Part shown: piece after piece, positions 9,281 to 17,739 of the stretch
How the letters are laid out: each line of letters opens with the position of its first letter
Position numbering within the stretch: position 1 is the stretch's first letter
Assembly (NCBI GenBank): GCA_963799415.1
Contig: CAWCXI010000037.1
Span: 111,370-175,369, forward strand
Source: JAMXLO01 sp963799415
GTDB taxonomy: Bacteria > Pseudomonadota > Alphaproteobacteria > Acetobacterales > Acetobacteraceae
Direction: 5' to 3'
Length of the DNA: 64,000 bases
Notes under the pieces: model-generated
What the model saw: the letters and a program-made list of their open reading frames with translations, nothing else
Told to the model about the DNA's origin: nothing
The model's database searches: none
Made by a program: the position numbers and the translations under genes

Positions 9281-11067
9281 GTGCGAAACAGCCCCGCCGT
9301 CGCGGCTGGCGAATAACCGGGTGCGACGCGCACATCGACCACCGCAACGGCGCCGCCCACCACCGCATCAATCGCCTCACGGAAGGTCGCGGCGAGGCTT
9401 CCGCCATCGGTGACCGGACCGAAGCCCAGAGCGCCCTGGGCTCGCGCAAGCTGGGCGATATCAACCTCCGGATCGGCGATGCGCTGGCCGATCCAGCGGT
9501 TCTCGACCGGCCGGTTGCGGATGCGCGCCACCCGCTCCTGGTGCAGTTCGTCGTTGAAGAACGAGCGGTTGTTGGCGACCACCATCAGCAGCGGAATGTT
9601 GTAGTGCACAGCTGTCCAAAGCGCGGTGGCACCCATCAGGAAATCGCCGTCGCCGCAGACTGCGACCGGCAGCCGCCCGGTGCCACGCAGCGCAAGCGCG
9701 GCGCCGACGGAAACTCCTGGGCCGCCGCCAATCCCGGCGCCTCCGGTGGATCCGAAGTAGTCGAGCGGATGGCGCAGCGGCCAGAGCCCGGCGCCCCACG
9801 AGGTCGAGACGTGCAACAGCGATGCCGGCCGGGCGCCAACCGCCTTGTGCAGCGCCTGCGTCATCTGCGCCACGGTGATCGGATCCGCCTCGGCAACAGG
9901 TTCGGCCCGCGTCGGCGGCACGTCGGTCCGCGCTGCAGGCGGAGGCAACTGCTTCAGCATCGCAGCGACCACGGTATCCGCATCGGCGGCGATGAAAAGA
10001 TCGGCCGGCGGAAACGCCTGATGGTCCATGCTCCACCCGTTGTGGAGCTGATGATCCAGCGTGACGGCGATCACCTTGGCGGGTGGAGCGACCGTGCCAC
10101 ATGCGACCTTCAGCGCACCCGCAAGATCCACCCAGTCGAGGCTCAGAATGACATCCGCGGCAGCGATCACCTGCCCCGCGTCCTGCGTCAGAAACGTGGA
10201 CGGCGCGCCGACATGCAGTGGATGGTCGGAGGGAAACACCGCTGCGCACTTCATGTCGGTGACCGCCCGAGCACGCAGCGCTTCTGCCAAGGCGACGCGG
10301 GCGGCCCAGTCCTGCTCACTGCGCGAACCGCGACCCATCAGGATCACCGGCCGTTCCGCCCCGCGCAGCAGCGCCACCGCGCGTGTCACCTGCTCCGGTG
10401 CAACGGCGGACACCACATCCGGCACGAAGCGCGCGGCATCGATCGGCGGCAGCGGCTCGGCGAGCGGCGCCTCCTGCATGCCGGCGTCGAGATTGATATA
10501 GACCGGGCCCATCGGCGCTGACCGCGCCAGCCAATAAGCGCGCAATATCGCCTCGCGCGCCGCTTCGGGTGAGGCCGGCTGATCGTCCCATTTGGTGTAG
10601 GGGCGGATCAGTGCACCCTGATCGCGCGCCGTGTGGATCCAGTCGATCCAGGGACGGCGCTTCGGCGCATCCACCGGACCGGTTGCGCCGAGCAGCAGCA
10701 CCGGCATGCGATCGCACCAGGCATTGAACAACGCCATCGTCGCGTGCATCAGCCCGACATTGGAATGCACCGCGGCGGCCATCGGCCGGCCCGTCACCTT
10801 CGCATAGCCATGAGCGATCGCGACCGCGTGCTCCTCGTGGAGGCACAGCAGCATCTGCGGCTGAACATTGCCAAGGTGGTTGACCAGGCTGTCGTGAAAG
10901 CCGCGATAGCTTGAGCCCGGGTTCAGTGCGATGAACGGGATATCGAGAGCGCGCAACGTCTCGGCGACGACGTCGCTGCCGAACAGCGCATTGCCTGACG
11001 GCAGCGGCAGTGGCCGCTCAATCGGTGCGCCCGACCGATCAGCGAGTTGGTTGGGAAAGTCAGCCAT
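9277..11067 (-). CDS. Thiamine diphosphate-dependent decarboxylase/lyase (acetolactate synthase-like)
   Basis: A 596-aa ThDP enzyme with the full three-domain plan. The catalytic Glu of the Pyr domain is in 'CLHEEHAVAIAHGYAKVTG' (about 80-98). A central domain follows ('AERPVILMGRGSR'), and the PP domain has the ThDP motif 'CGDGDFLMGATALW' closing with 'MVVANNRSFFND'. The closest general plan is benzoylformate decarboxylase or acetolactate synthase large subunit, but no small regulatory subunit is nearby. AAGGA lies 8 bases before the ATG. It heads the minus-strand run down to 4880, so it may act in a catabolic C-C cleavage or decarboxylation rather than in valine synthesis. Confidence 0.85.
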   Translation of the reverse strand: MADFPNQLADRSGAPIERPLPLPSGNALFGSDVVAETLRALDIPFIALNPGSSYRGFHDSLVNHLGNVQPQMLLCLHEEHAVAIAHGYAKVTGRPMAAAVHSNVGLMHATMALFNAWCDRMPVLLLGATGPVDAPKRRPWIDWIHTARDQGALIRPYTKWDDQPASPEAAREAILRAYWLARSAPMGPVYINLDAGMQEAPLAEPLPPIDAARFVPDVVSAVAPEQVTRAVALLRGAERPVILMGRGSRSEQDWAARVALAEALRARAVTDMKCAAVFPSDHPLHVGAPSTFLTQDAGQVIAAADVILSLDWVDLAGALKVACGTVAPPAKVIAVTLDHQLHNGWSMDHQAFPPADLFIAADADTVVAAMLKQLPPPAARTDVPPTRAEPVAEADPITVAQMTQALHKAVGARPASLLHVSTSWGAGLWPLRHPLDYFGSTGGAGIGGGPGVSVGAALALRGTGRLPVAVCGDGDFLMGATALWTAVHYNIPLLMVVANNRSFFNDELHQERVARIRNRPVENRWIGQRIADPEVDIAQLARAQGALGFGPVTDGGSLAATFREAIDAVVGGAVAVVDVRVAPGYSPAATAGLFRT

Positions 11068-11279
11068 GCAGCAGGTCCTTGTTCCAAGTCCGTCGCATCC
11101 CTGTGCCGCAGGAATTCACCGCCGCGCAGCGGAGCTTATTTGGGCGGATTTTCCGGTCCCATGCAGCCAGAACCGCAAGAGAACTCGCAACAATGTTATG
11201 TGCCACAGTTAATGTGGCCGCCACCTGCTTGTCCATATAGCTTTGTGTCAGCTTCACATCACAACGAAGGAACACTGCG

Positions 11280-11831
11280 ATGCCCTTCGATGCCTTGGTC
11301 GCCGTCACGCGACGGAAAGCACTCTCCGACGCACTCGATGATCACCGTCTGGATCCGGTCTCCTGGGAGAAGCTGGCGGCACACAAGGTGGAACAGCAGC
11401 GACGATACGGACCGAGCTTCTGGTATCGCCATCAGGCTGCGGTGTCGATCATGCTTGTGGTCGCCAGCCCCGCGGCGGGCGCGATTGCCGCCGCAAGCGG
11501 AGGCTTCAATGCACACTCCGGGGTCCTGGCAATCACCGGCAGCTTCGTATGGATGTGCATGGTCGCGCTGGTCACCGGCACGGGCATAGTCCGCCTGCGT
11601 GCCGGCTCGCACTGGGAAGAGCGCGAAGTACTGACCTATGACGGTGTCCCCGAGCCCATCGCCGAAGTTGCACGCGTCCTCAAAGGCGATGTGCCGCGCG
11701 CGCGGGTGATCCTGGGTGAGCTGAAACGGGAAGAGACAGTGCTCGACCCCTACCTGCTGATCGAGCACGACGGCGAGTGCGTTTGCCTGGGTATCTGGGA
11801 GAATGATCGCGTGATTGCCTCCGCCGGGTAA
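11280..11831 (+). CDS. Hypothetical protein with two membrane segments
   Basis: A 183-aa product with a hydrophilic N-terminal region ('DPVSWEKLAAHKVEQQRRYGPSFWY'-like, about 25-52). Two hydrophobic segments follow ('AAVSIMLVVASPAAGAIAAA' and 'VLAITGSFVWMCMVALVTG'), then a soluble C-terminal domain of about 75 residues ending 'GECVCLGIWENDRVIASAG'. I do not recognise a family. GAAGGA lies about 8 bases before the ATG. It is transcribed divergently from the ThDP enzyme, with a 212-bp gap. Confidence 0.7.
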   Translation: MPFDALVAVTRRKALSDALDDHRLDPVSWEKLAAHKVEQQRRYGPSFWYRHQAAVSIMLVVASPAAGAIAAASGGFNAHSGVLAITGSFVWMCMVALVTGTGIVRLRAGSHWEEREVLTYDGVPEPIAEVARVLKGDVPRARVILGELKREETVLDPYLLIEHDGECVCLGIWENDRVIASAG

Positions 11832-11897
11832 GACGCACCGCGCTGCGCGTGGCTATGGCCGGCCCCGCGTGCCGGTCCTGGCGCGTGCGCTTAACGC

Positions 11898-12224
11898 TCA
11901 GTGCTGTCCTTCCGGCATCCGGACCAGCAGTCCATCGAGTTCTTGTGTCATCGTGATCTGGCACGACAACCGCGAGTCAGGTTGCGCGACTGCGGCGAAG
12001 CTCAGCATTGCCGCTTCCTGCGAGCCCGGAACGGGCGTGCCGATCCTGGGCAGCCAGGCGGCATCCACATAGACGTGGCAGGTGGCGCAGGCACACTCGC
12101 CGCCGCAATCCGCATCGATGCCGGGGACGTTGTTATCGACCGCCCCGCGCATGACCGTGGCGCCGATCGGCACGTCCACCGTATGCTCGTTGCCGTTGTA
12201 TTCGACGTACGTGACCTTCGGCAT
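11898..12224 (-). CDS. 2Fe-2S ferredoxin, adrenodoxin/putidaredoxin type
   Basis: A 108-aa [2Fe-2S] ferredoxin. The cluster ligands are visible as C-x5-C-x2-C in 'DCGGECACATCHVYVD' plus a fourth Cys in 'RLSCQITMTQELDGL'. The C-terminal 'MTQELDGLLVRMPEGQH' is typical of ferredoxins that feed cytochromes P450 or Rieske oxygenases. GAGGGGAGG precedes the ATG closely. The reductase gene lies 18 bp upstream on the same strand, so the pair forms a two-gene electron-transfer operon. The terminal oxygenase is not in the window. Confidence 0.93.
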   Translation of the reverse strand: MPKVTYVEYNGNEHTVDVPIGATVMRGAVDNNVPGIDADCGGECACATCHVYVDAAWLPRIGTPVPGSQEAAMLSFAAVAQPDSRLSCQITMTQELDGLLVRMPEGQH

Positions 12225-12242
12225 AATCCTCCCCTCGGTTGG

Positions 12243-13475
12243 CTAGGCAGCCAGTTCCCGAATGGAGCATGACACGTCCCGCAGTCTTGCCGCTACCACC
12301 TGCTTGCGGCGGGCGATCATCATGCGTCCTGCCATGAATTCCGCCGGCGTGCTGACCGCTTCGACCGCTTGAACCGCACCGTCTGCCGCCAGATGGAAGA
12401 TCGCGAATGATCCCGTATGGGGGTCGCCGCGCACTACGATTTCGGCGACGTCGAATGGCAGGCCGGCGATCTGGAGCCTGACGTCATACTGGTCGGACCA
12501 GAACCATGGCACTTCGGGCGCCGGCAATGCCCGGCCGCACAGGTCGGCAGCGGCCTGCTTGGCCTGCTCGAGCGCGTTCGGCACGCTTTCGAGACGGACG
12601 TTGCGGCCGTACCGGGGTAACGGGCGATGGGTGCAGTCACCGATGGCGTGGATGGCGCTGTCCGAGGTCCGCGCCGCCAGATCGACGACGATCCCGTTGG
12701 TGCAGGCAAGCCCGGCTGCGCGTGCCAGAGCATCACTCGGCGCAGCACCGACGCCGACCAGCACCGCGTCGCATGGAATAGCGACGCGGTTCGACAGGAG
12801 CACTTCGGCCACCCGGCCGGCGGTGCCGCGAAACTCCTCCACCGTGGCGTTCAGAATGATGCGAACGCCGGCGCTCGCGTGATGGCGGTGGAAGAACTCG
12901 GCCAGCGGCAGCGATGCCACCCGCGGCAGGACTCGCGACTCACGTTCGATTACAACGACTTCGGCGCCAAGCATGCGCGCCGACGCGGCGACCTCCAGAC
13001 CAATATAGCCGGCACCGATGATCGCGATGCGCGCACCAGGGCACAACAGCGTCCGGAGGCGGTCGGCATCGGCAAGCGTGCGCAATTCGACGATGCCCGT
13101 GAGGTTGCGGCCCAAGACGGGAAGCGACCGCGCATGGGAGCCGGTAGCCAGGATCAGATGGTCGTAAGCCAAGCACTCGCCAGTCGCGAGGCTCACCGTT
13201 CTGGCAGCGCGGTCGACTGCTGTCACATGGCACGAAGCGCGGAAGTCGATGTGGCTGTTCTGGTAGAATATCGCCGGCCGCAGCAACAGGTCGGCGAGAT
13301 TGCCGTCGCCCTTCAGCCACGCCTTGGACAGTGGCGGGCGTTGATAGGGCGGGACCGGTTCCGCGCCGATCAGCGTGATGGGACCTTGCCAGCCGTACTG
13401 ACGCAACAGGGCTGCGGCCGATCCCCCTGCATGGCCAGCGCCGACGATCACCACCCGCTCGGATACATTGCTCAT
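12243..13475 (-). CDS. FAD-dependent ferredoxin reductase (putidaredoxin reductase-like)
   Basis: A 410-aa NAD(P)H:ferredoxin reductase. FAD site: 'VVIVGAGHAGGSAAALLRQ' near the N-terminus. 'PYQRPPLSKAWL' is the hallmark of putidaredoxin/rhodocoxin-type reductases. NAD site: 'IAIIGAGYIGLEVAASARMLG' (about 150-170). 'IHAIGDCTHRP' is the second FAD contact, followed by 'ESVPNALEQAKQAAADL' and the C-terminal 'PWFWSDQYDVRLQIAGL' domain. It would pass electrons from NAD(P)H to the ferredoxin encoded next to it. Confidence 0.93.
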   Translation of the reverse strand: MSNVSERVVIVGAGHAGGSAAALLRQYGWQGPITLIGAEPVPPYQRPPLSKAWLKGDGNLADLLLRPAIFYQNSHIDFRASCHVTAVDRAARTVSLATGECLAYDHLILATGSHARSLPVLGRNLTGIVELRTLADADRLRTLLCPGARIAIIGAGYIGLEVAASARMLGAEVVVIERESRVLPRVASLPLAEFFHRHHASAGVRIILNATVEEFRGTAGRVAEVLLSNRVAIPCDAVLVGVGAAPSDALARAAGLACTNGIVVDLAARTSDSAIHAIGDCTHRPLPRYGRNVRLESVPNALEQAKQAAADLCGRALPAPEVPWFWSDQYDVRLQIAGLPFDVAEIVVRGDPHTGSFAIFHLAADGAVQAVEAVSTPAEFMAGRMMIARRKQVVAARLRDVSCSIRELAA

Positions 13476-13789
13476 GGCGGGAGCCTAGGCACCGCACCAT
13501 ACAACGCAAAGACCCCCGCACGCCTCAGCGTTTGAACGGGGGTCGGGTTGCGAAGTTTGTGTTCTTCGCGCCTGGCGCTGATCGTCAGGCTATGCCGTGG
13601 ACTTCGTGATCAGTCGCCGGTGCCACGTCGGTCGGCAACTGGGAGATTGCCCGGTGGAGTCATGCTGCGATGCACCCTCCTGTTCCGTTGAAGATGAGAT
13701 GCTGCGCCCGTTATGCCATCAATGTCAAGGGTTATGCCGCAGCAGGATCAAAGAATCTGTAGCTGAATACAGCGGTGTTCGCCATTCCG
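13476..13789. other. Intergenic region between the ferredoxin reductase and TauD genes
   Basis: This 314-bp gap has no gene. It should hold the ferredoxin-reductase promoter and the end of the TauD transcript. The only structure I see is the hairpin at 13511-13544. Sequence 13690-13790 is less GC-rich than the flanks. Confidence 0.5.
13511..13544. terminator. Hairpin in the gap upstream of the ferredoxin reductase gene
   Basis: GACCCCCG (13511-13518) pairs perfectly with CGGGGGTC (13537-13544) across an 18-base loop. On the minus strand it is followed by TTTGCG, only a short T run. It may terminate read-through from the TauD gene or act in the 5' leader of the reductase transcript. Confidence 0.4.
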
Positions 13790-14683
13790 CTAATCTGCAG
13801 CGGCATCCTGTTCAATGGTGATGACATCGCCGCCAAGCGTCGTACGCCGCACATCGCGCACCTCATTGCGGTCGAAGCGACGGGCGCGATGCATCGTGGT
13901 GCGATTGTCCCACATCACCAGATCGAACGGCCGCCAGGCATGCGAATAGACAAACTCGCGCTGCGTCGCGTGCTCCGTCAGGTCACGCAGGAACATGCGT
14001 GCCTCAGGGACGGTCCAGCCCTCGATCGCACCGGCATGCGAGGACAGGAACAGCGATCTGCGTCCCGACACCGGATGCGTGCGCACCAGACGCTGACGCA
14101 CCGGCGTGAATGAGGCGATCTCCTCCTCGGTCAGCTCGGTGAAGCCAATCGCCTGACGTGAATAGATCAGTGAGTGCAGACAGACCAGGTCCTCCACCTC
14201 TGCCTTGGTGCCCGCGTCGAGCGCGTCATAGGCGGCGCGCATGTCGGCGAATTCCGTGTTGGCGCCCCATGACGGCAGCACCCGTCCCGACAGCAGCGAG
14301 TATTTCGCCGGCACCGGCCTGAACGAGCTGTCCGAATGCCATAGCCGGTCGCCGAGTTTGAAGAACCACACCCGGTCCTCGGCCGACATGATCCTGCCGT
14401 CCTTGTCCAGATTGGAGAAGTCTGCGATGCCCGCGCCAAGCCGGCCATCCATTCGCTTCCTTATGTGACCTCCGGTCGAATAATTCTCCAGTTCACCGAA
14501 GTGCCGTGTGAAGGCAAGCTGCTGCTCGTCCGTGATATTCTGGTCTGGAAACACCAGAACGGCGTAGCGGTCCATCCCTGCCTCAACCGCCTCGACCTCG
14601 GCCGCGCCAAGCGCCTTGCCGCAGTCGATCCCGGAGACCTCGGCCACGAAGGCCGGACGCAGTTGGCGAAATGACACCGGCAT
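13790..14683 (-). CDS. TauD/TfdA-family Fe(II)/2-oxoglutarate dioxygenase
   Basis: A 297-aa non-haem iron dioxygenase. The iron-binding HxD is in 'LWHSDSSFRPVPAKYS' (about 114-129). The distal His is in 'MWDNRTTMHRARRFD', with the 2-oxoglutarate-binding Arg in 'VRDVRRTTLGGD'. It opens with 'FVAEVSGIDCGKALG', as in TfdA and TauD. Members hydroxylate taurine, 2,4-D, alkyl sulfates and many other acids; the substrate here is not identifiable. AAGGGA precedes the ATG. It is divergent from the monooxygenase/SDR pair with an 86-bp shared upstream region, so they may be co-regulated. Confidence 0.9.
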   Translation of the reverse strand: MPVSFRQLRPAFVAEVSGIDCGKALGAAEVEAVEAGMDRYAVLVFPDQNITDEQQLAFTRHFGELENYSTGGHIRKRMDGRLGAGIADFSNLDKDGRIMSAEDRVWFFKLGDRLWHSDSSFRPVPAKYSLLSGRVLPSWGANTEFADMRAAYDALDAGTKAEVEDLVCLHSLIYSRQAIGFTELTEEEIASFTPVRQRLVRTHPVSGRRSLFLSSHAGAIEGWTVPEARMFLRDLTEHATQREFVYSHAWRPFDLVMWDNRTTMHRARRFDRNEVRDVRRTTLGGDVITIEQDAAAD

Positions 14684-14769
14684 CTACGTATTTCCCTTGC
14701 AGCGTGGGCGATATTGAAATCCTTTCCTGCGACCTCCGTCCAGGGTAAGGGGGACGCGGAGGTGCCAGC

Positions 14770-15093
14770 ATGTTCATCGCAATGAACCGCTTCCGGGTCG
14801 CACCGGGTTCCGAGGCGGATTTCGAGAAGGTCTGGACGACGCGCGACAGCCACCTGTCGGATGTCCCGGGCTTCGTCTCATTCCACCTTCTGCGAGGGCC
14901 GGAATGCGAAGATCACGTGCTCTATTCATCGCACACGATCTGGCGCGACCGCGGCGCCTTCGAGGCGTGGACGCGATCCGAGGCATTTCGCCGCGCGCAC
15001 AGCGACGCCGGTGGCAATCGCAGCCTCTATCTCGGCCATCCCGAATTTGAAGGCTTCGACGTCATCCAGACGATCGAGCCCGGCAACGCCTGA
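14770..15093 (+). CDS. Antibiotic biosynthesis monooxygenase (ABM) / IsdG-like protein
   Basis: A 107-aa single-domain dimeric alpha/beta barrel. 'MFIAMNRFRVAPGSEADFEKVW' and 'PGFVSFHLLRGPE' are the first strand/helix and the second strand of the ABM fold. 'WRDRGAFEAWTRSEAFRRAH' is the typical HxxW-like helix region, with Trp in place. Members either break down haem or oxidise small aromatics, and many are uncharacterised. GGAGG lies 7 bases before the ATG. It is 15 bp upstream of an SDR gene on the same strand. Confidence 0.85.
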   Translation: MFIAMNRFRVAPGSEADFEKVWTTRDSHLSDVPGFVSFHLLRGPECEDHVLYSSHTIWRDRGAFEAWTRSEAFRRAHSDAGGNRSLYLGHPEFEGFDVIQTIEPGNA

Positions 15094-15108
15094 CAGGGAG
15101 GAACTCCG

Positions 15109-15906
15109 ATGCGCTTCGACGGCAAGGTCTGCCTGGTCACCGGGGCCGGCTCAGGTATCGGCCGCGCGACCGCGACGGCGTTCGCACAACACGGCGGCAA
15201 GGTGGTGGTGTCCGACGTGAATGGCACGAGTGCCGAGGAGGTCACGGGGGAGATCACCGCATCGGGCGGCACAGCGATAGCGGTCGTGGCGGATATGGCC
15301 AATTCCGCGGATATCGACGCTATGGTGGCCCGCACCGTGCAAACATTCGGCCGGCTGGACGTCCTGCACAACAACGCATTCGGCGTACCGGCAGCGCTGC
15401 GCGAGAAGCGCCTGGCGCGCGTCGCGGACACCGATCAGGAGGTGTGGGACTATACGATCCAGGTCGGCCTGACCGCTGTGATGCAGGCAACCCGCGCCGC
15501 GCTGCCGATCATGCGCAGGCAGGGTGCCGGAGCCATCGTGAACACCGCGTCGATCTCCGGCCTGTTCGCCGACTACGGCATCACGTCGTACAACGTGATG
15601 AAGGCCGGTGTGGTCAATCTGACGCGCGGCACCGCGATCGAATACGCGCCGTATGGCATCCGCTGCAACTGCATCTGCCCCGGCGCGATCGACACCCCGC
15701 TGCTGCAACGCGCCTACGGCATTCCCGGCTTTGTCGAGCAGACCTGCGCCGCCATCCCGATGGGCCGCTTCGGCAAGCCCGAGGAGATGGCGAACGTCGT
15801 GCTGTTCCTCGCCTCCGATCTGGCGTCCTATGTCACCGGCGCGGCCTTCGTCGCCGACGGCGGGCTGACGGCGCAGACCGGCATCCCGTCGCGGTTCCGG
15901 GACTGA
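15109..15906 (+). CDS. SDR-family NAD(P)-dependent oxidoreductase
   Basis: A 265-aa classical short-chain dehydrogenase. The cofactor motif is 'TGAGSGIG' (about 12-19), structural 'NNAFG' stands in place of NNAG, and the active site is Ser in 'NTASISG' with 'YNVMK' as YxxxK. The C-terminal 'GAAFVADGGLTAQ' is the usual SDR end. GGGAGGA precedes the ATG. It probably forms an operon with the ABM gene and its stop lies 3 bp from the stop of the convergent ThDP gene. Substrate unknown. Confidence 0.92.
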   Translation: MRFDGKVCLVTGAGSGIGRATATAFAQHGGKVVVSDVNGTSAEEVTGEITASGGTAIAVVADMANSADIDAMVARTVQTFGRLDVLHNNAFGVPAALREKRLARVADTDQEVWDYTIQVGLTAVMQATRAALPIMRRQGAGAIVNTASISGLFADYGITSYNVMKAGVVNLTRGTAIEYAPYGIRCNCICPGAIDTPLLQRAYGIPGFVEQTCAAIPMGRFGKPEEMANVVLFLASDLASYVTGAAFVADGGLTAQTGIPSRFRD

Positions 15907-15909
15907 GCG

Positions 15910-17651
15910 CTACCGCCTTCGCGGTGACGCGGCGGTGGCCAGCGGCGAGGTGATGTCGGCAAACGACTGCGCCAACGAGGTCCGCACATCGATCACTGTA
16001 GGCACACGCGCGTTCAACGCCTCGCGCAGTGCAGTTCCCAGCGCGGCCGGGTCAGTGACGCGCACGCCGTTACAGCCCATGGCGCGGGCGATCGCCGCGT
16101 GATCGAAGTCGGCGAACTCCGCCGCGAACGGGCCGCCGCCATGCAGCACCCAGCCGAGTGCGTTGTTGTTGAACACCACGGTTATGATCGGGATGTCCTG
16201 CTCGATGCCGGTCATCAGTCCGTTCATCGTCATCGCGAAGCCGCCGTCGCCGCACACCGCGACGACCGGACGATCGGGATGCACCAGCTTCGCCGCGAGT
16301 GCCGCGGGAATGGCAAATCCCATCGGCCCTGAACCTGCCGCCTGGAGAAAACCACCGGCCTGCTTCGTCTGGTAGAAATGCGTCATCATGATACGGTTCT
16401 CGCCGGCGTCGCAGGTGACGATGGCGTCGTCCGGCAGGCAGCGCATCAGCTCGCCGATCGCACGTTGCGGCAGGATCGGCGTATCGTCGGCGAAATAGTT
16501 TGGCCCGTCGAAGTAGCCCTTCTGTTCGCGCCAGCGAGCCACGCGAGCCTCGCCGGCCTTGTGGCGCCCGGCGGCTTGCGGACGGACTGCCTCGTACAGT
16601 TGCTGCATGACCTGCGCGGCATCACCCAGCAGCACGTGCTCGGCAGGGAATGTCCAGGACGCGTTGCGCGGCTCGATGTCGATCTGGATGAAGGTCTGCC
16701 TCGTGGGATCGAGCAGATCGCGATTCTCCCACGCGGTATCGCTCGGTCCAAGCTTCGTGCCGACCGCGAGCACAAGATCAGCCTCGGCGAGGCAGGCATT
16801 CGCCGCCTCGGTGCCGAACGTTCCGAAAACTCCCAATGCCAGACTGTGGGTTTCCGCAAAGCACCCCTTGCCCGCCGCCGTCGTGACCACCGGAAGTCCC
16901 GCCGCCTCGGCCAGCGCGATCAGCTGTTCGTACCCTTGCGCGATGCGCACACCGTTGCCGGCGATCACCACCGGACGTTCGGCTGCGAGCAGCGCCTTCG
17001 CAGCGGCAGCGACGCGCGGGGCATCGGCCGGCGGTGGCGATGACGGCAGGTAATAGCGTGTGGGATACAGCACCGGCTGCGAGTCCGGCTTCACCGTGCC
17101 GGACAGCGAGTCCATCGCGAACAGCACCGCCACCGGACCCGCCTGCCCGGCCAGCGCATGCTTGATCGCAAGCTGCGTCGCCTGCACCGCGGCGGTCGGC
17201 GTGTGCGCCTGCATGACCTGCTTGGTAACGCCGCTGAATGCGCGGCGCGCATCCCAGCTTCCGTAATCGCCGGTCGCCTGTTGATAGGGCGCATGCAGAT
17301 GGAACGGCGTCGAAGTTCAGAGAAGTCGGTGAGCAGCAGCATCGGAGAACTGGAAAGGAACGCCTCCATCGTGCCGATCAGCCCGTTTCCTAGTACCCAA
17401 GGCCCCTGCCCGATCATGACGCCTGGCCGCCGTGTCAGCCGACCATAGACCTCGGCCATCACGCCGGCGAGCAACTCCTCGCGCACCAGCACCATGCGGA
17501 GCGAGTTTTGGTATTTGCGGAGGCCCGACACGATGCGACCGGTATGACCGCCGGAGATACCGAACACATACTCGATGCCGGCTTCCTGCAGCACCCGTCC
17601 GACCAGCTCACCGGCCGGCTCTTCCTCGGTCAGCATGCGCTCGACTGTCAT
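15910..17651 (-). pseudogene. ThDP-dependent acetolactate synthase-like enzyme, frameshifted
   Basis: The gene starts at the ATG at 17651, which has a perfect GGAGGA. It reads through 'GISGGHTGRIVSGLR', the Glu-containing 'VREELLAGVMAEVYGR' and 'SSSPMLLLTDFSE'. Near 17315 one base appears missing. The next frame continues as 'TPFHLHAPYQQATGDYGSWD' and runs through the central domain 'ERPVVIAGNGVRIAQGYEQL' to the PP domain, with ThDP motif 'CGDGGFAMTMNGLM' and 'VVFNNNALGW'. Restoring one base gives 580 aa, normal for the family. It is divergent from liuA with an 88-bp gap, but its substrate cannot be inferred. Confidence 0.82.
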
Positions 17652-17739
17652 TGCTTTCCTCCCATGGATCGCCGGACCATACACCAGGATCGAGCAGGTT
17701 TCACTTGGCGCCCGGCGCCGGGTCGGCCATTGTTCCAGC
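17652..17739. promoter_or_regulatory. Divergent promoter region between the ThDP gene and liuA
   Basis: Eighty-eight bases separate the start codons of two divergent genes, so both promoters must lie here or inside the coding regions. It contains the GGAGGA ribosome site of the ThDP gene. I see no clear -35/-10 pair. Confidence 0.4.

Noticed and set aside
9196..10521. A 441-codon plus-strand frame opposite the ThDP enzyme
   Set aside because: Antisense shadow; the minus-strand frame has complete ThDP motifs.
13511..13600. Possible small structured RNA after the hairpin upstream of the ferredoxin reductase
   Set aside because: Only one stem is clear; the rest shows no known RNA family pattern.
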